64,000 nucleotides of DNA from Vibrio amylolyticus. GTDB taxonomy: Bacteria > Pseudomonadota > Gammaproteobacteria > Enterobacterales > Vibrionaceae. The notes beneath the pieces were generated by a model, which was not told the DNA's origin, made no database searches, and saw only the letters and a list, made by a program, of their open reading frames with translations. A program made the position numbers and the translations under genes. The DNA lies in assembly GCF_023145695.1 (NCBI RefSeq), contig NZ_JAJHVV010000002.1, forward strand, positions 186,001 to 250,000, in the 5' to 3' direction. This document shows positions 30,301 through 39,783 of this stretch, piece by piece; positions within the stretch are counted from its first letter, which is position 1, and each line of letters begins with the position of its first letter.

Positions 30301-31802
30301 CGCTCTTTGGAAGAGAGTACCGCCATTGGTGTATCGTCACCCATAGACCCCGTCGCTTCTTGCCCCATATCCCCAAGTACGCGCAGCACTTGGTCAACCT
30401 CTTCGTTAGTCATCGCGAACTGTTTTTGATAAGTCTTGAGCTGATCTTCATCGAGAGTTCGATTGCCTACTTGATCGTCAGGCAATTGAGCAAAAGGAGT
30501 CAATCGGTGGACGTTCTCTTCCATCCAACTTTTATAGGGATGACGTGTTTTTAAATCATCATCAATCTCACTGGATTGCCACAGTTTCCCTTTTCGGGTA
30601 TCGATTACTAAAAGTTCACCAGGCCCAACGCGCCCTTTTTCAGCCACTTCATCGGGGGTGTAATCCCAAATGCCAACTTCAGAGGCGAGTGTGATCAACT
30701 TGTCTTTGGTGATCACATAACGAGCGGGACGAAGGCCATTTCGGTCAAGGTTACACGCCGCATAGCGTCCATCGGATAATACGATGCCTGCAGGGCCATC
30801 CCAAGGCTCCATGTGCTTCGAGTTAAAATCATAGAAGGCACGAAGATCTGGATCCATATCCGGGTGGTTTTGCCATGCTGGTGGAACGAGCATTCGCATC
30901 GCTCTAAAGACATCCATCCCACCAGCTAAGAAGAGATCTAACATGTTATCAAGGCTCGAAGAATCAGAACCTGTTTCATTGACAAATGGTGCGGCTGTTT
31001 GAAGATCAGGAAGCAGTGGGGAGGAAAATTTATAAGCGCGAGCCTTAGCCCATTGACGGTTACCTTCAATGGTATTTATTTCACCATTGTGGGCTAAATA
31101 ACGGAACGGTTGAGCCAGTGGCCAACGTGGTTGAGTGTTGGTTGAGAAACGTTGGTGGAAAAGGCAGATCGCCGATTCCATTCTAAGATCGGCGAGATCT
31201 AAATAGAAACGTGGAAGATCTGCAGGCATGCAGAGACCTTTATAGACCATCACCTGAGTAGATAGACTACAGATATAAAACTCATTATCGTCGGTAATCT
31301 GTTTTTCAATACGTCGACGAGCAATGTATAGACGCCTTTCTATATCGCGTTCACGCCATCCAGCAGGCGCTGAGACAAATACTTGTTGAATATTAGGTAG
31401 TGATTCTTTGGCAATGGGACCAAGGACATCGGCGTTAGTCGGAACGCTTCGCCATCCTGCAACGGTCAGTGTTTCTTTTTCTAGCTCTTGGTTGATTATC
31501 TCTTGAGCACGCTTGGATTTTTCGTTGTCTTGGCTAAAAAAGATCATGCCAATAGCGTATTGGCGGCTAAGCTTAAAGCCTAATTCTTCCGCAACAATTC
31601 GCAGGTAGCTATCAGGTTTTTGTAGTAGTAAACCACAGCCATCACCGGTTTTACCGTCGGCTGCAATTCCTCCTCGGTGGGTCATTCTATCTAATGCTGA
31701 AATAGCGGTACGAACAAGTTTGTGGCTTGGCTCGCCTTCCATATGGGCGATTAAACCAAACCCGCAGTTGTCCTTCTCAAGACTTGGATCATATAAAGCC
31801 AT
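27339..31802 (-). CDS. gltB: glutamate synthase large subunit, E. coli-type paralogue
   Basis: A 1487-residue iron-sulfur flavoprotein that transfers the amide of glutamine to 2-oxoglutarate, giving two glutamates. The N-terminal glutamine amidotransferase domain starts at Cys13 after a short propeptide (MALYDPSLEKDN), followed by the central domain, the FMN/2-oxoglutarate synthase barrel (GEGGEDPRRFGTDRNS, KPGEGGQLPG) with the 3Fe-4S cysteines in CHLNNCATGVATQ, and the C-terminal GXGXG beta-helix. The C terminus SRSAAELRVQAQ is that of E. coli GltB. GGGAGAG precedes the start. It heads its own gltB-gltD operon. Confidence 0.95.
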   Translation of the reverse strand: MALYDPSLEKDNCGFGLIAHMEGEPSHKLVRTAISALDRMTHRGGIAADGKTGDGCGLLLQKPDSYLRIVAEELGFKLSRQYAIGMIFFSQDNEKSKRAQEIINQELEKETLTVAGWRSVPTNADVLGPIAKESLPNIQQVFVSAPAGWRERDIERRLYIARRRIEKQITDDNEFYICSLSTQVMVYKGLCMPADLPRFYLDLADLRMESAICLFHQRFSTNTQPRWPLAQPFRYLAHNGEINTIEGNRQWAKARAYKFSSPLLPDLQTAAPFVNETGSDSSSLDNMLDLFLAGGMDVFRAMRMLVPPAWQNHPDMDPDLRAFYDFNSKHMEPWDGPAGIVLSDGRYAACNLDRNGLRPARYVITKDKLITLASEVGIWDYTPDEVAEKGRVGPGELLVIDTRKGKLWQSSEIDDDLKTRHPYKSWMEENVHRLTPFAQLPDDQVGNRTLDEDQLKTYQKQFAMTNEEVDQVLRVLGDMGQEATGSMGDDTPMAVLSSKERLVTDYFRQKFAQVTNPPIDPLREKHVMSLATSIGQEMNVFCETDGHAHRVSFGSPVLLYSDMQQLLNLDPSYYAHTILDINYNPNQVDLKQALNELCNASVAAVKQGSVLVVLSDRAIAKGTLPIPTAMAVGAVQTRLANENLRCDANIIVESGAVRDPHQFAVVLGFGATAIYPYLAYESLGKIVDEGGIDKSYRDVMQNYQNGINKGLFKIMSKMGISTIASYRCSQLFEAVGLHQDIVELCFKGVASRIQGSNFDDFQQDLLNLSRKAWAKRKPIDQGGQLKYVHNGEFHAYNPDVVSTLQHAVKTGQSADYQQYAREVNDRPAAMLRDLMKLKTADTPLSLDQVEPSSELFKRFDSAAMSIGALSPEAHEALAQAMNKLGGYSNSGEGGEDPRRFGTDRNSRIKQIASGRFGVTPHYLTNADVLQIKVAQGAKPGEGGQLPGHKVTAEIAKLRYSVQGVTLISPPPHHDIYSIEDLAQLIFDLKQVNPKALVSVKLVSEPGVGTIATGVAKAYADLITISGYDGGTAASPLTSVKYAGSPWELGLAETQQALVANNLRHKIRLQVDGGLKTGLDVIKGAILGAESFGFGTAPMVALGCKFLRICHLNNCATGVATQDETLRKEYFKGLPDMVINYFTGLADEVRGHLAELGVEKLTDLIGRTDLLEAVSGLTAKQNKLDLSHILEQPVSPLGNPLYWTEPNAPFDKAQLNQTIVEDAKQAIETKQPLNLYYDVINTDRSIGASLSGEVARRYGNQGVATSPIKLNLNGTAGQSFGVWNAGGIELYLTGDANDYVGKGMAGGKIVIKPHIGTTFACNEATIIGNTCLYGATGGKLFASGTAGERFGVRNSGTIAIIEGAGDNACEYMTGGIVAILGATGVNFGAGMTGGFAYVMDENSDFEGRVNNESVEAISLSDLYIHQEHLRGLIAEHLEETGSIHAENILANFDAWIPKFYLVKPKAADLNTLLGHQSRSAAELRVQAQ

Positions 31803-32113
31803 TGCAACTCTCCCTTTGCTTCTCTGTCATCCAGACAGTAAATGACTAATTATTCGTTATTATTATTTTGGTTATTTTATAAAGTGCCTTTTGTTTTTAA
31901 CAAACAACATCAATCTCTATATCAATGAGTTCACAAAATATAGGTTATTATAAAAAAGATCAAGTTCTTGGATATTTATCATGTGGCACTGCGATTTGCC
32001 GCGTAATACTCTGAAATTTCATTGTATATTCATGAGGATAGGATTTGTGGATTTACATCTTGGTAACATTAAATATAAAGAAAAGGTGTGGAGAAATTGA
32101 AATAATGGAAAAT
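31803..32113. other. upstream region of the first gltBD operon
   Basis: About 310 bp of AT-rich DNA between the two glutamate synthase operons. It should carry the minus-strand gltB promoter and any Lrp- or nitrogen-type control. I found no clear consensus promoter and no coding frame. Confidence 0.6.
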
Positions 32114-32141
32114 AAAAAAGCCAGCAATCAATGCTGGCTTT
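32114..32141 (-). terminator. intrinsic terminator of the second gltBD operon
   Basis: Minus-strand reading: AAAGCCAGCA, loop TTGAT, TGCTGGCTTT continued by a T-run, 35 bp after the gltD stop. Confidence 0.88.
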
Positions 32142-32175
32142 AGGCTAGGTGCTAATAGAACTGAATGCTAACTGA

Positions 32176-33645
32176 CTAGTTAGAAAGCATCAGTGAATCA
32201 GCTCTCGCTTCTAGGTTTGAGTTACCTTGCAGGAATTTATCAATGGCGATTGCACATTCGCGACCTTCGTTGATACAACGAACGACCAGTGATTGTCCCG
32301 TTCTCATATCGCCCGCAGCAAATACACCTTTTTGATTAGTTTGGTAACCTTGGCTAGCCACATTTCCACGATCATCCAGCTTAATGTCTAGCTGAGCTAG
32401 GACGCCAGTTGGTTCTGGATGTAAGAAGCCCATCGCTAGGAACGCTTGATCACATGGAATAACACGCTCACTGCCTGCCACTTCATCAAAGCCAGGACGC
32501 TCACCCGGTTTTGCATCTTGCCAAACAATATCAGCAATACGTAAACCAGTAACCTCACCTTTATCGTTGCCGATAAATTCTTTAGTCAAAATATTCCAAT
32601 GACGCTCACAACCTTCTTCATGAGAAGTGGTCGTTTTCATGATCATTGGGAACTGAGGCCAAGGCATATTGGCAGGGCGTTTCTCTGGTGGGATCGGCAT
32701 GATCTCAACCTGAGTAATACTTGCTGCTTTATGACGGTTTGACGTTCCCACACAGTCTGAGCCAGTATCACCACCACCGATAACCACAACGTGCTTATCT
32801 TTAGCGTGAATCTCTTCTGTTTTAAGATCTAAGTCGTTTGCTCGGCGGTTGTTTTGACCAAGGAATTCCATGGCAAAGTGAACGCCTTTCAGCTCTCGAC
32901 CTGGAATAGGCAAGTCGCGAGGGACGGTAGAACCACCCGTTAGCAATACCACGTCGAACTCTTGGCGTAGCTGTTGAGCGTTAACATCAACACCAATGTG
33001 TTGATTTACTTTAAACTCAACGCCAGCTTCTGCCATTAGGTTGATCTTACGATCAATCACGTCCATACCCAGTTTGAAATCTGGGATACCGAAGCGCAGT
33101 AGACCGCCAACTTTTTCATCACGTTCAAATACAGTCACAGAGTGACCGGCACTGTTCAGTTGCTCTGCTGCGGCAAGGCCTGCAGGGCCTGAACCGATAA
33201 CCGCCACGGTTTTACCCGTGCGAGAACGTGGCGTTTTGGGCTTAGCATAACCTTCACGGTAAGCCGTTTCGACAATGGTTTTCTCGATGTTACAGATAGT
33301 GATCGGATCTTGGTTGATACCAAGAACACAGGCACTTTCACAAGGAGCAGGGCAGACACGACCTGTAAACTCTGGGAAGTTATTTGTTGAGCTTAGAATG
33401 TTCCAAGCTTCTTCCCAGCTATCACGGTACACCGCGTCGTTAAATTCAGGAATGATGTTACCAATCGGACAACCGTTGTGGCAGAAAGGTACGCCACAAT
33501 CCATGCAACGAGAGGCCTGAGTACCGATCTTTTCACCAAATTCTTCGTTTAGTACGAACTCTTTGTTGTCTTCGATACGAACCGATGGGTCGAGCTTCTT
33601 TGGAAGCTCACGACCGTGCTCTAAAAATCCAGTAGGCTTACCCAT
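32176..33645 (-). CDS. glutamate synthase small subunit, second paralogue
   Basis: A 489-residue NADPH-dependent flavoprotein, homologous to but clearly different from the gltD at 25905-27317. Features: cysteine clusters CMDCGVPFCHNGCP and CPAPCESAC, FAD motif [13 protein letters not shown] (about 152-164) and NAD(P)-binding GGGDTGSDC. The start ATG overlaps the stop of the upstream gltB by one base (TAATG), so the two subunits are translationally coupled. The family also includes electron-donor subunits of other enzymes, but pairing with gltB makes glutamate synthase the likely role. Confidence 0.93.
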   Translation of the reverse strand: MGKPTGFLEHGRELPKKLDPSVRIEDNKEFVLNEEFGEKIGTQASRCMDCGVPFCHNGCPIGNIIPEFNDAVYRDSWEEAWNILSSTNNFPEFTGRVCPAPCESACVLGINQDPITICNIEKTIVETAYREGYAKPKTPRSRTGKTVAVIGSGPAGLAAAEQLNSAGHSVTVFERDEKVGGLLRFGIPDFKLGMDVIDRKINLMAEAGVEFKVNQHIGVDVNAQQLRQEFDVVLLTGGSTVPRDLPIPGRELKGVHFAMEFLGQNNRRANDLDLKTEEIHAKDKHVVVIGGGDTGSDCVGTSNRHKAASITQVEIMPIPPEKRPANMPWPQFPMIMKTTTSHEEGCERHWNILTKEFIGNDKGEVTGLRIADIVWQDAKPGERPGFDEVAGSERVIPCDQAFLAMGFLHPEPTGVLAQLDIKLDDRGNVASQGYQTNQKGVFAAGDMRTGQSLVVRCINEGRECAIAIDKFLQGNSNLEARADSLMLSN

Positions 33646-36600
33646 TATACTGCCTCCACTTGTTCCGTTTGTGCCTGTTGTGCTTCAGCTTTACGCTTCT
33701 CAAGAACCGCTTTGTAGTCGCGTGGCATTACTTTAATTAGTGATGCGACACTTGCTTCAAAGTTGTCTAGGAAAGACTGAGCAACTTCACTTCCTGTGAA
33801 TTCAACATGCTTCGTTAGCATATCTAGTAGAAGATCTTTATCTTCTTGTTCGATAGGGTCTAGGTCTACAAGCTCTGCGTTTAACTTAGTTTCGAAGTCG
33901 CCAGCTTTGTCCCAAACATAAGCGACACCGCCACTCATACCCGCCGCAAAGTTACGACCTGTTGAGCCAAGGATAACGGCAACACCACCAGTCATATATT
34001 CACAACCATGGTCACCAACGCCCTCAACAACAACCTTCGCACCTGAATTACGAACACAGAAACGTTCACCAGCCATACCGCGAATGAATGATTCACCAGA
34101 GGTCGCACCGTAGAAACAGACGTTACCAACCACGATGTTATCTTCAGCAACGATAGACGATTTCGCATCTGGGTACAGTACCAAGGTACCGCCAGACAGG
34201 CCTTTACCCCAGTAATCGTTCGCGTCACCTTCAACTTCGAATTTAACGCCTTTCGCAAGGAAAGCCCCGAAAGATTGACCAGCACTACCGTGGAACTTAA
34301 CGTTCATTGGTTGTGGTAAACCTTGGTCTTTGTAAACCTTCGAGATTTCGTTCGACAGCATAGTACCTGCAGAGCGATCCGTGTTGATGATAGGGAAGGT
34401 CGCATTTACAGCTTCGCCTTTCTCAAGTGCAGGAATTGCAGCTTGAATCAACTTACGGTCTAGAACATCTTCTAAGTTGTGGTTTTGTTGTGTCTGGTTG
34501 TAGATACCATCTTCGTCACGAGCCTGTTCAATATGCAGAACTGGTGTTAGATCGAGGTTCTTGTACTTCCAGTGACCGATGTCGTCACGAACTTTAAGCT
34601 TGTGTGATTGACCCACCATCTCATCGATAGAGCGGAAGCCAAGTTCAGCCATTACTTCACGTAGGCCTTCAGCCATGTATTGGAAGAAAGTGACTACGTC
34701 TTCTACGCGGCCGTCGAAACGCTCACGAAGAGTCTTGTTCTGTGTTGCGATACCAACAGGACATGTATTCTTGTGACACTTACGCATCATGATACAGCCT
34801 TCAACAACCAATGCTGCTGTTGCTACGCCCCATTCTTCAGCGCCAAGTAACGTTGCTACCGCAAGGTCACGTGGTGTTTTCATCTGACCATCAGACTGAA
34901 CAACGATACGGTTACGTAGGCCGTTTTTCAGTAGTGTTTGGTGAGTTTCCGCTAGGCCCAGTTCCCAAGGTAGACCGGTGTGACGGATAGAAGACATCGG
35001 AGATGCACCCGTACCACCATCAAAACCTGCGATAAGTACTACGTCAGCTTTCGCTTTTGCTACACCCGATGCAATCGTACCTACGCCCGCTTCAGATACT
35101 AGCTTCACGTTTACACGGCCGTTACGGTTCGCGTTTTTCAGATCGTAGATAAGCTGAGCCAAATCTTCGATTGAGTAGATATCGTGGTGTGGCGGTGGAG
35201 AGATAAGACCTACGCCCGGAGTTGAGTGACGCGTTGCGCCGATCCAGTCATCAACCTTATCACCCGGTAGTTGACCACCTTCGCCAGGTTTCGCACCTTG
35301 AGCCATCTTGATTTGCAGCTCATCAGCGTTAGATAGGTAGTAAGACGTTACACCAAAGCGACCAGAAGCCACCTGTTTGATAGCTGAACGTTCCCAGTCA
35401 CCGTTTTCTTTACGTTCGAAACGTGCTGGATCTTCACCACCTTCACCTGAGTTTGATTTCGCGCCAATGCGGTTCATTGCAACAGCCAGTGTTGAGTGAG
35501 CCTCATGCGAGATTGAACCAAAGCTCATTGCGCCTGTTGCGAAACGCTTAAGGATGTTCTCGATTGGTTCTACTTCCGCTAAAGGAATAGAGCCTGCAGG
35601 GTTCTTGATGAAATCAAGTTGGCTACGTAGCGTTGCTGCGTTGTCGCCTTGGTCATCAACCGCTTTTGCGTACTTCTTGAACTGACCGTAATCTTTATTA
35701 CGCGTCGACTCTTGAAGTAGAGAAATCGTTTCTGGGTTGAATAGGTGTTTCTCACCACGTTGTTTCCATTGGTAAACACCACCAACATCAAGGATCTGAG
35801 CTGGGATTTCACGAGCTGGGTAACCAACACGGTGACGAACCAGTACTTCTCGTGCGATATCGTCGATCGTTAGACCTTGGATACGAGAAACAGTACCAGT
35901 GAAGTATTTTTCAACCACTGATTTGCTCACACCAAGTGCTTCAAAAATCTGTGCACCGTGGTAAGACTGCAGCGTCGAGATCCCCATCTTAGAGAAGATC
36001 TTCAGTAGGCCGCCGTTCACACCTTTACGGTAGTTATCGAATAACTCACGTGGGTGTACGCTTGGATCTAACTTCTTAGTACGTTGCAGTTCAACAATCG
36101 TTTCAATAACTAAGTATGGGTTAACTGCGTTCGCACCGTAACCGATAAGCGTTGCAAAGTGGTGTGTTTCACGAGCGTCGCCCGTTTCAACAACGATATC
36201 ACACTTAGCACGTAGGCCTTTACGGATTAGATGGTGGTGAACCGCGCCAACCGCCAGCATTGCAGGAATAGCCGCGTGGTTTGAGTTAACCGCACGGTCA
36301 GTCAGTAGGATAATAGAGTAGCCATCGATAACGGCATCTTCTGCATATTGGCAGATACGCTTAAGTGCTCGCTCTAATTTCCCTTCGTCTCCGTTTGCTT
36401 GGAATACGATATCTAGCGTCTTCGCTTGAAGGTGCTCATTATCGATTGCACGCAGTTTTTCTAATTCTGAGTTAGACAGTACTGGAGATTCAAGCTCTAC
36501 CTTTTGACAGTGCTCAGGTGTTTCAGCAAGTAGGTTCTGATCTTTACCTAGGTAAGTGTTCAGAGACATAACCATACGCTCACGGATCGGGTCGATCGGT

Positions 36601-38192
36601 GGGTTAGTTACTTGTGCAAACAGCTGTTTGAAGTAGTTTGAAAGGTGCTGAGATTGGTGCGATAGAATGGCTAGCGGCCAGTCAGCGCCCATTGCAGAAA
36701 GTGGCTCGTAGCCTGTTTTTGCAAGAGGAAGAATGATTTCATTCACTTCTTCAGAGCTCACACCAAACGATTGTTGTTTGTGTAGTAGCTTCTCTGGAGA
36801 AGGTTGACTAAATTCGTTACTAGCATCTGGTAGCTTTTTCAAACTTAGAAGATTCTCTTCAACCCACTTTTCATAAGGTTGCGAACTGGCGATACCATCT
36901 TTCACTTCTTCATCAGAGATGATGCGACCTTGCTCTAGATCGGCAACGAAGATACGACCAGGCTGTAGACGACCACGGTATTCAACGTTCTCTGGTGCGA
37001 TTTCAACAACACCTGATTCCGACGCCATTACTAGGAAGTCATCTTTGGTCACTGTATAGCGAGAAGGACGTAGACCGTTACGGTCTAAGGTTGCACCTAC
37101 TTGAACACCATCGGTGAAACAAACAGAAGCTGGGCCATCCCACGGTTCCATAACGTTCGCGTGGTATTGATAGAACGCGCGGCGTGTTGGATCCATATTT
37201 TTGTTTTCTTGCCATGCTTCAGGGATCATCATCATCAATGCGTGTGGCAGGCTACGACCAGAGAGAACTAGGAGCTCAAGTGCCATGTCGAAGTTTGATG
37301 AATCTGAGCTACCTTCCTGACAAATAGGAAGAAGCATGTCTATTTCTGCTTGAGTAAACAGATCTGACTCGATGATCGCTTCACGTGCCTTCATCCAGTT
37401 AAGATTACCGCGAACCGTGTTGATTTCACCGTTGTGGGCAATATAACGGAAAGGCTGTGCTAAGCGCCAGCGAGGAAAAGTATTGGTAGAGAAACGAGAG
37501 TGAACCAGCGCTAGTGCGGTGACCATCGTTGGATTTTGTAGATCTAAGAAGTATTGAGGTACTTGCTCAGTAGTTAGCTGACCTTTATACACTAATGTCT
37601 TGTAAGACATTGAGTTGATGTAGAAGTCATCACCAATGTTAGACACACTTTCTAGGCATACACGAACCGTGTAGTTACGAAGAACATAAAGCTTACGCTC
37701 AAGCTCTTCTGGTGTGACACCAGGACCGCCTGAAATAAATACATGTTCAAATTGAGGTTCAGTGCTTAATGGGTCAGCACCAATCATTGAATTGTCTGTA
37801 GGAAGTTCACGGTAGCCGATAACTTCTAATTCAAGGCGTTGTGCGTTGCGTTCTAAAATATCACGACACTGCGCACGTTTGTGTTCATCTTTAGGGAAAA
37901 GTACAACACCAACACCATACTTTTCAAAAGACGGTAATTTAATGCCAAGCTTAACCGCTTCTTCTAGTAAGAATTCGTGAGGCTTTTGAAGCAAGATACC
38001 TGCACCATCACCAGAACACGGATCACAGCCTTGGCCGCCACGGTGTTCCATGCGTGCAAGCATATCTAATGCTTGGGTTACTACTTCGTGTGATTTACGG
38101 TTTTTTAGGTGAGCAACAAAACCGATACCACAAGCGTCATGCTCCAGTTCTGGAGTATAGAGACCTTGTGAATTCTGCTCGCTATCTACCAT
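33645..38192 (-). CDS. glutamate synthase large subunit, second paralogue
   Basis: A 1515-residue GOGAT alpha subunit. I chose ATG 38192 (MVDSEQNSQGLYTPE), which has AAGGA at good spacing; 58 further in-frame codons upstream show no homology-like sequence. A 20-residue propeptide precedes the catalytic Cys21 (HDACGIGFVAH). The FMN barrel has GEGGEDPARFERKENGDWER and KPGEGGQLPGDKV, the 3Fe-4S cysteines are in CHKNTCPVGIATQ, and the C-terminal beta-helix ends in a Gln/Glu tail. Its insert and length resemble the Pseudomonas/Azospirillum type more than E. coli GltB, so the two operons look like anciently diverged enzymes rather than a recent duplication. Confidence 0.94.
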   Translation of the reverse strand: MVDSEQNSQGLYTPELEHDACGIGFVAHLKNRKSHEVVTQALDMLARMEHRGGQGCDPCSGDGAGILLQKPHEFLLEEAVKLGIKLPSFEKYGVGVVLFPKDEHKRAQCRDILERNAQRLELEVIGYRELPTDNSMIGADPLSTEPQFEHVFISGGPGVTPEELERKLYVLRNYTVRVCLESVSNIGDDFYINSMSYKTLVYKGQLTTEQVPQYFLDLQNPTMVTALALVHSRFSTNTFPRWRLAQPFRYIAHNGEINTVRGNLNWMKAREAIIESDLFTQAEIDMLLPICQEGSSDSSNFDMALELLVLSGRSLPHALMMMIPEAWQENKNMDPTRRAFYQYHANVMEPWDGPASVCFTDGVQVGATLDRNGLRPSRYTVTKDDFLVMASESGVVEIAPENVEYRGRLQPGRIFVADLEQGRIISDEEVKDGIASSQPYEKWVEENLLSLKKLPDASNEFSQPSPEKLLHKQQSFGVSSEEVNEIILPLAKTGYEPLSAMGADWPLAILSHQSQHLSNYFKQLFAQVTNPPIDPIRERMVMSLNTYLGKDQNLLAETPEHCQKVELESPVLSNSELEKLRAIDNEHLQAKTLDIVFQANGDEGKLERALKRICQYAEDAVIDGYSIILLTDRAVNSNHAAIPAMLAVGAVHHHLIRKGLRAKCDIVVETGDARETHHFATLIGYGANAVNPYLVIETIVELQRTKKLDPSVHPRELFDNYRKGVNGGLLKIFSKMGISTLQSYHGAQIFEALGVSKSVVEKYFTGTVSRIQGLTIDDIAREVLVRHRVGYPAREIPAQILDVGGVYQWKQRGEKHLFNPETISLLQESTRNKDYGQFKKYAKAVDDQGDNAATLRSQLDFIKNPAGSIPLAEVEPIENILKRFATGAMSFGSISHEAHSTLAVAMNRIGAKSNSGEGGEDPARFERKENGDWERSAIKQVASGRFGVTSYYLSNADELQIKMAQGAKPGEGGQLPGDKVDDWIGATRHSTPGVGLISPPPHHDIYSIEDLAQLIYDLKNANRNGRVNVKLVSEAGVGTIASGVAKAKADVVLIAGFDGGTGASPMSSIRHTGLPWELGLAETHQTLLKNGLRNRIVVQSDGQMKTPRDLAVATLLGAEEWGVATAALVVEGCIMMRKCHKNTCPVGIATQNKTLRERFDGRVEDVVTFFQYMAEGLREVMAELGFRSIDEMVGQSHKLKVRDDIGHWKYKNLDLTPVLHIEQARDEDGIYNQTQQNHNLEDVLDRKLIQAAIPALEKGEAVNATFPIINTDRSAGTMLSNEISKVYKDQGLPQPMNVKFHGSAGQSFGAFLAKGVKFEVEGDANDYWGKGLSGGTLVLYPDAKSSIVAEDNIVVGNVCFYGATSGESFIRGMAGERFCVRNSGAKVVVEGVGDHGCEYMTGGVAVILGSTGRNFAAGMSGGVAYVWDKAGDFETKLNAELVDLDPIEQEDKDLLLDMLTKHVEFTGSEVAQSFLDNFEASVASLIKVMPRDYKAVLEKRKAEAQQAQTEQVEAV

Positions 38193-38774
38193 AGATACAT
38201 CCTTCCAGTTAAATACGACACTGTGCACTAGTCCTAGTGAGTGTCTGTCCTTTATTGTTATGAATCTGAGCCTACCTATGTTGGTAGGCCTGAGTCCTTT
38301 CCGTCTCTCGCTGAAATATATGGCGAGAAAAACATTCCTTGGTGTTATCCGTGTTTTTTCAATCACAATATAGTGATTTATATAGGTGGGAGGTTGGATT
38401 CACCGACTTATCCGCAACTAATATTGTAATAAAGACTACAAATTAAACGGCATTGTGTAAGTATCCTACAATTTAGTCGAGGCTCTTGGCAATGAAAACT
38501 AACTTTTGTAGACCATTTTTTTAGTTAAAAAATGCATATTATAGTTAACAATTGTGCAACAGGAGTGTTTTTTACCAATATTTCTGCATGTTTATTGATT
38601 TTTGATAGTTAATCTCAATAACGACTTCTTTAAGATGCGTGACTTTCGCTTGCAAGGATGTAATAAATTTTCAGTAATCGAACTGAGAATAGTTTCGGTT
38701 AGCATGAATTGGCTTTTTTTGGTTCGTAAAAGTATTCGACAAGAAGTGCTTTGGTAAAGAGTTGTGGTTTAAAT
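38193..38774. other. divergent intergenic region, second gltBD operon / yhcC
   Basis: A 580-bp AT-rich region. On the gltB side are three inverted repeats: CACTAG / CTAGTG (38226-38239), GCCTACC / GGTAGGC (38270-38289) and TCTCGC / GCGAGA (38306-38328), probably in the gltB leader RNA. Further right is an AT-rich hairpin (CATTTTTT / AAAAAATG, 38514-38534). The yhcC promoter must lie in the last 200 bp, but I see no strong consensus. Confidence 0.55.
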
Positions 38775-39719
38775 ATGCAATTACATGAGTTGGTTAATAC
38801 GATTGGTCAAGACTTGCAACGCCGTTATGGTGAGAAAGTACATAAACTGACCCTACATGGTGGTTTTAACTGCCCTAATCGTGATGGAACTATTGGTCGA
38901 GGCGGATGCACTTTTTGCAATGTTTCTTCCTTTGTCGATGAACAAACTCAAACAAAAGGCATTGTCGATCAGCTAACGGATCGCGCTGGAGAGATAAAGC
39001 GGGCAAAGAAGTATCTAGCTTACTTTCAAGCCTACACCAATACCTATGCCGAAGTTCAAGTATTAAGAAGCATGTACGAAGAGGCGCTAGAAGCAGCGGA
39101 TATGGTTGGGTTGTGTGTGGGCACGCGACCAGACTGTGTGCCTGACGCTGTTTTGGATCTGCTGTCGGAGTATGTCAATAAAGGCTATGAGATCTGGTTA
39201 GAGCTCGGTTTGCAAACAGCGAATGATCAAACGCTAAAACGTATTAACCGAGGCCATGATTTTGACTGTTATGCGCAGATCACCAAGCGTGCTCGTGCAT
39301 TGGGTATCAAAGTGTGTACGCATCTTATTGTCGGTTTGCCTAAAGAGAGCCGAGAAGACAATCTTGAGACACTTGAAAAGGTGCTTGATGTGGGAACGGA
39401 TGGAATCAAACTTCACGGACTGCATATTGTTGAAGGCAGTACCATGGCAAAAGCGTGGCGTGCAGGCAAGCTCAAAGCACCTGAGCTAGAGGAGTACGTG
39501 TCAATTGCCAGTGAAGTCATTCGTAGAACACCGCCTGATATAATCTATCACCGTGTCTCCTCTGCTGCTCGTCGGCCAACGCTGCTTGATCCTTTGTGGT
39601 GTGAGAATCGCTGGTTAGCGATGACTGAAATTGGCCGTGCATTGGACCGTGATGGTGCTCAAGGTTCCCTAACTGGTCAGTCATATATCTACTCCCTGCC
39701 AGTATTAACGCAAGAATAG
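38775..39719 (+). CDS. yhcC: YhcC family radical SAM protein
   Basis: A 314-residue radical SAM enzyme, co-linear with E. coli YhcC (MQLHELVNTIGQDLQRRYG; KLTLHGGFNCPNRDGT; GGCTFCN). The cluster cysteines lie in CPNRDGTIGRGGCTFC. Other conserved blocks are FQAYTNTYAEVQVLR, GTRPDCVPD and LIVGLPKE. The substrate is not established; related Elp3-like enzymes act on tRNA. ATG 38775 is used because it matches the family; an upstream TTG at 38751 is also in frame. In E. coli yhcC also lies between gltB and arcB, so the neighbourhood is ancestral. Confidence 0.92.
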   Translation: MQLHELVNTIGQDLQRRYGEKVHKLTLHGGFNCPNRDGTIGRGGCTFCNVSSFVDEQTQTKGIVDQLTDRAGEIKRAKKYLAYFQAYTNTYAEVQVLRSMYEEALEAADMVGLCVGTRPDCVPDAVLDLLSEYVNKGYEIWLELGLQTANDQTLKRINRGHDFDCYAQITKRARALGIKVCTHLIVGLPKESREDNLETLEKVLDVGTDGIKLHGLHIVEGSTMAKAWRAGKLKAPELEEYVSIASEVIRRTPPDIIYHRVSSAARRPTLLDPLWCENRWLAMTEIGRALDRDGAQGSLTGQSYIYSLPVLTQE

Positions 39720-39737
39720 TCAGCAATAACCTGATAT

Positions 39738-39768
39738 CTTTCGTAATCTCAATAAAAGGTTACGAAAG
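39738..39768. repeat. 9-bp inverted repeat between yhcC and the diguanylate cyclase
   Basis: CTTTCGTAA / TTACGAAAG with a 13-nt loop, ending 15 bp before the next start codon. There is no T-tract. It could be a weak terminator, an operator, or a hairpin that modulates translation of the GGDEF gene. Confidence 0.45.
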
Positions 39769-39783
39769 GGTTAACGGCTTTAA

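Noticed and set aside
31984..32000. Sigma-54-like sequence TGGCAC...TTTGC between the glutamate synthase operons
   Set aside because: The GG-to-GC spacing is 11 rather than 10, and it points rightward, away from the minus-strand gltB gene with no plus-strand gene for 6.7 kb.
33645..38366. Extended N terminus of the second gltB to 38366
   Set aside because: The 58 extra residues pass through three leader inverted repeats, and the propeptide-Cys arrangement and ribosome site fit ATG 38192.
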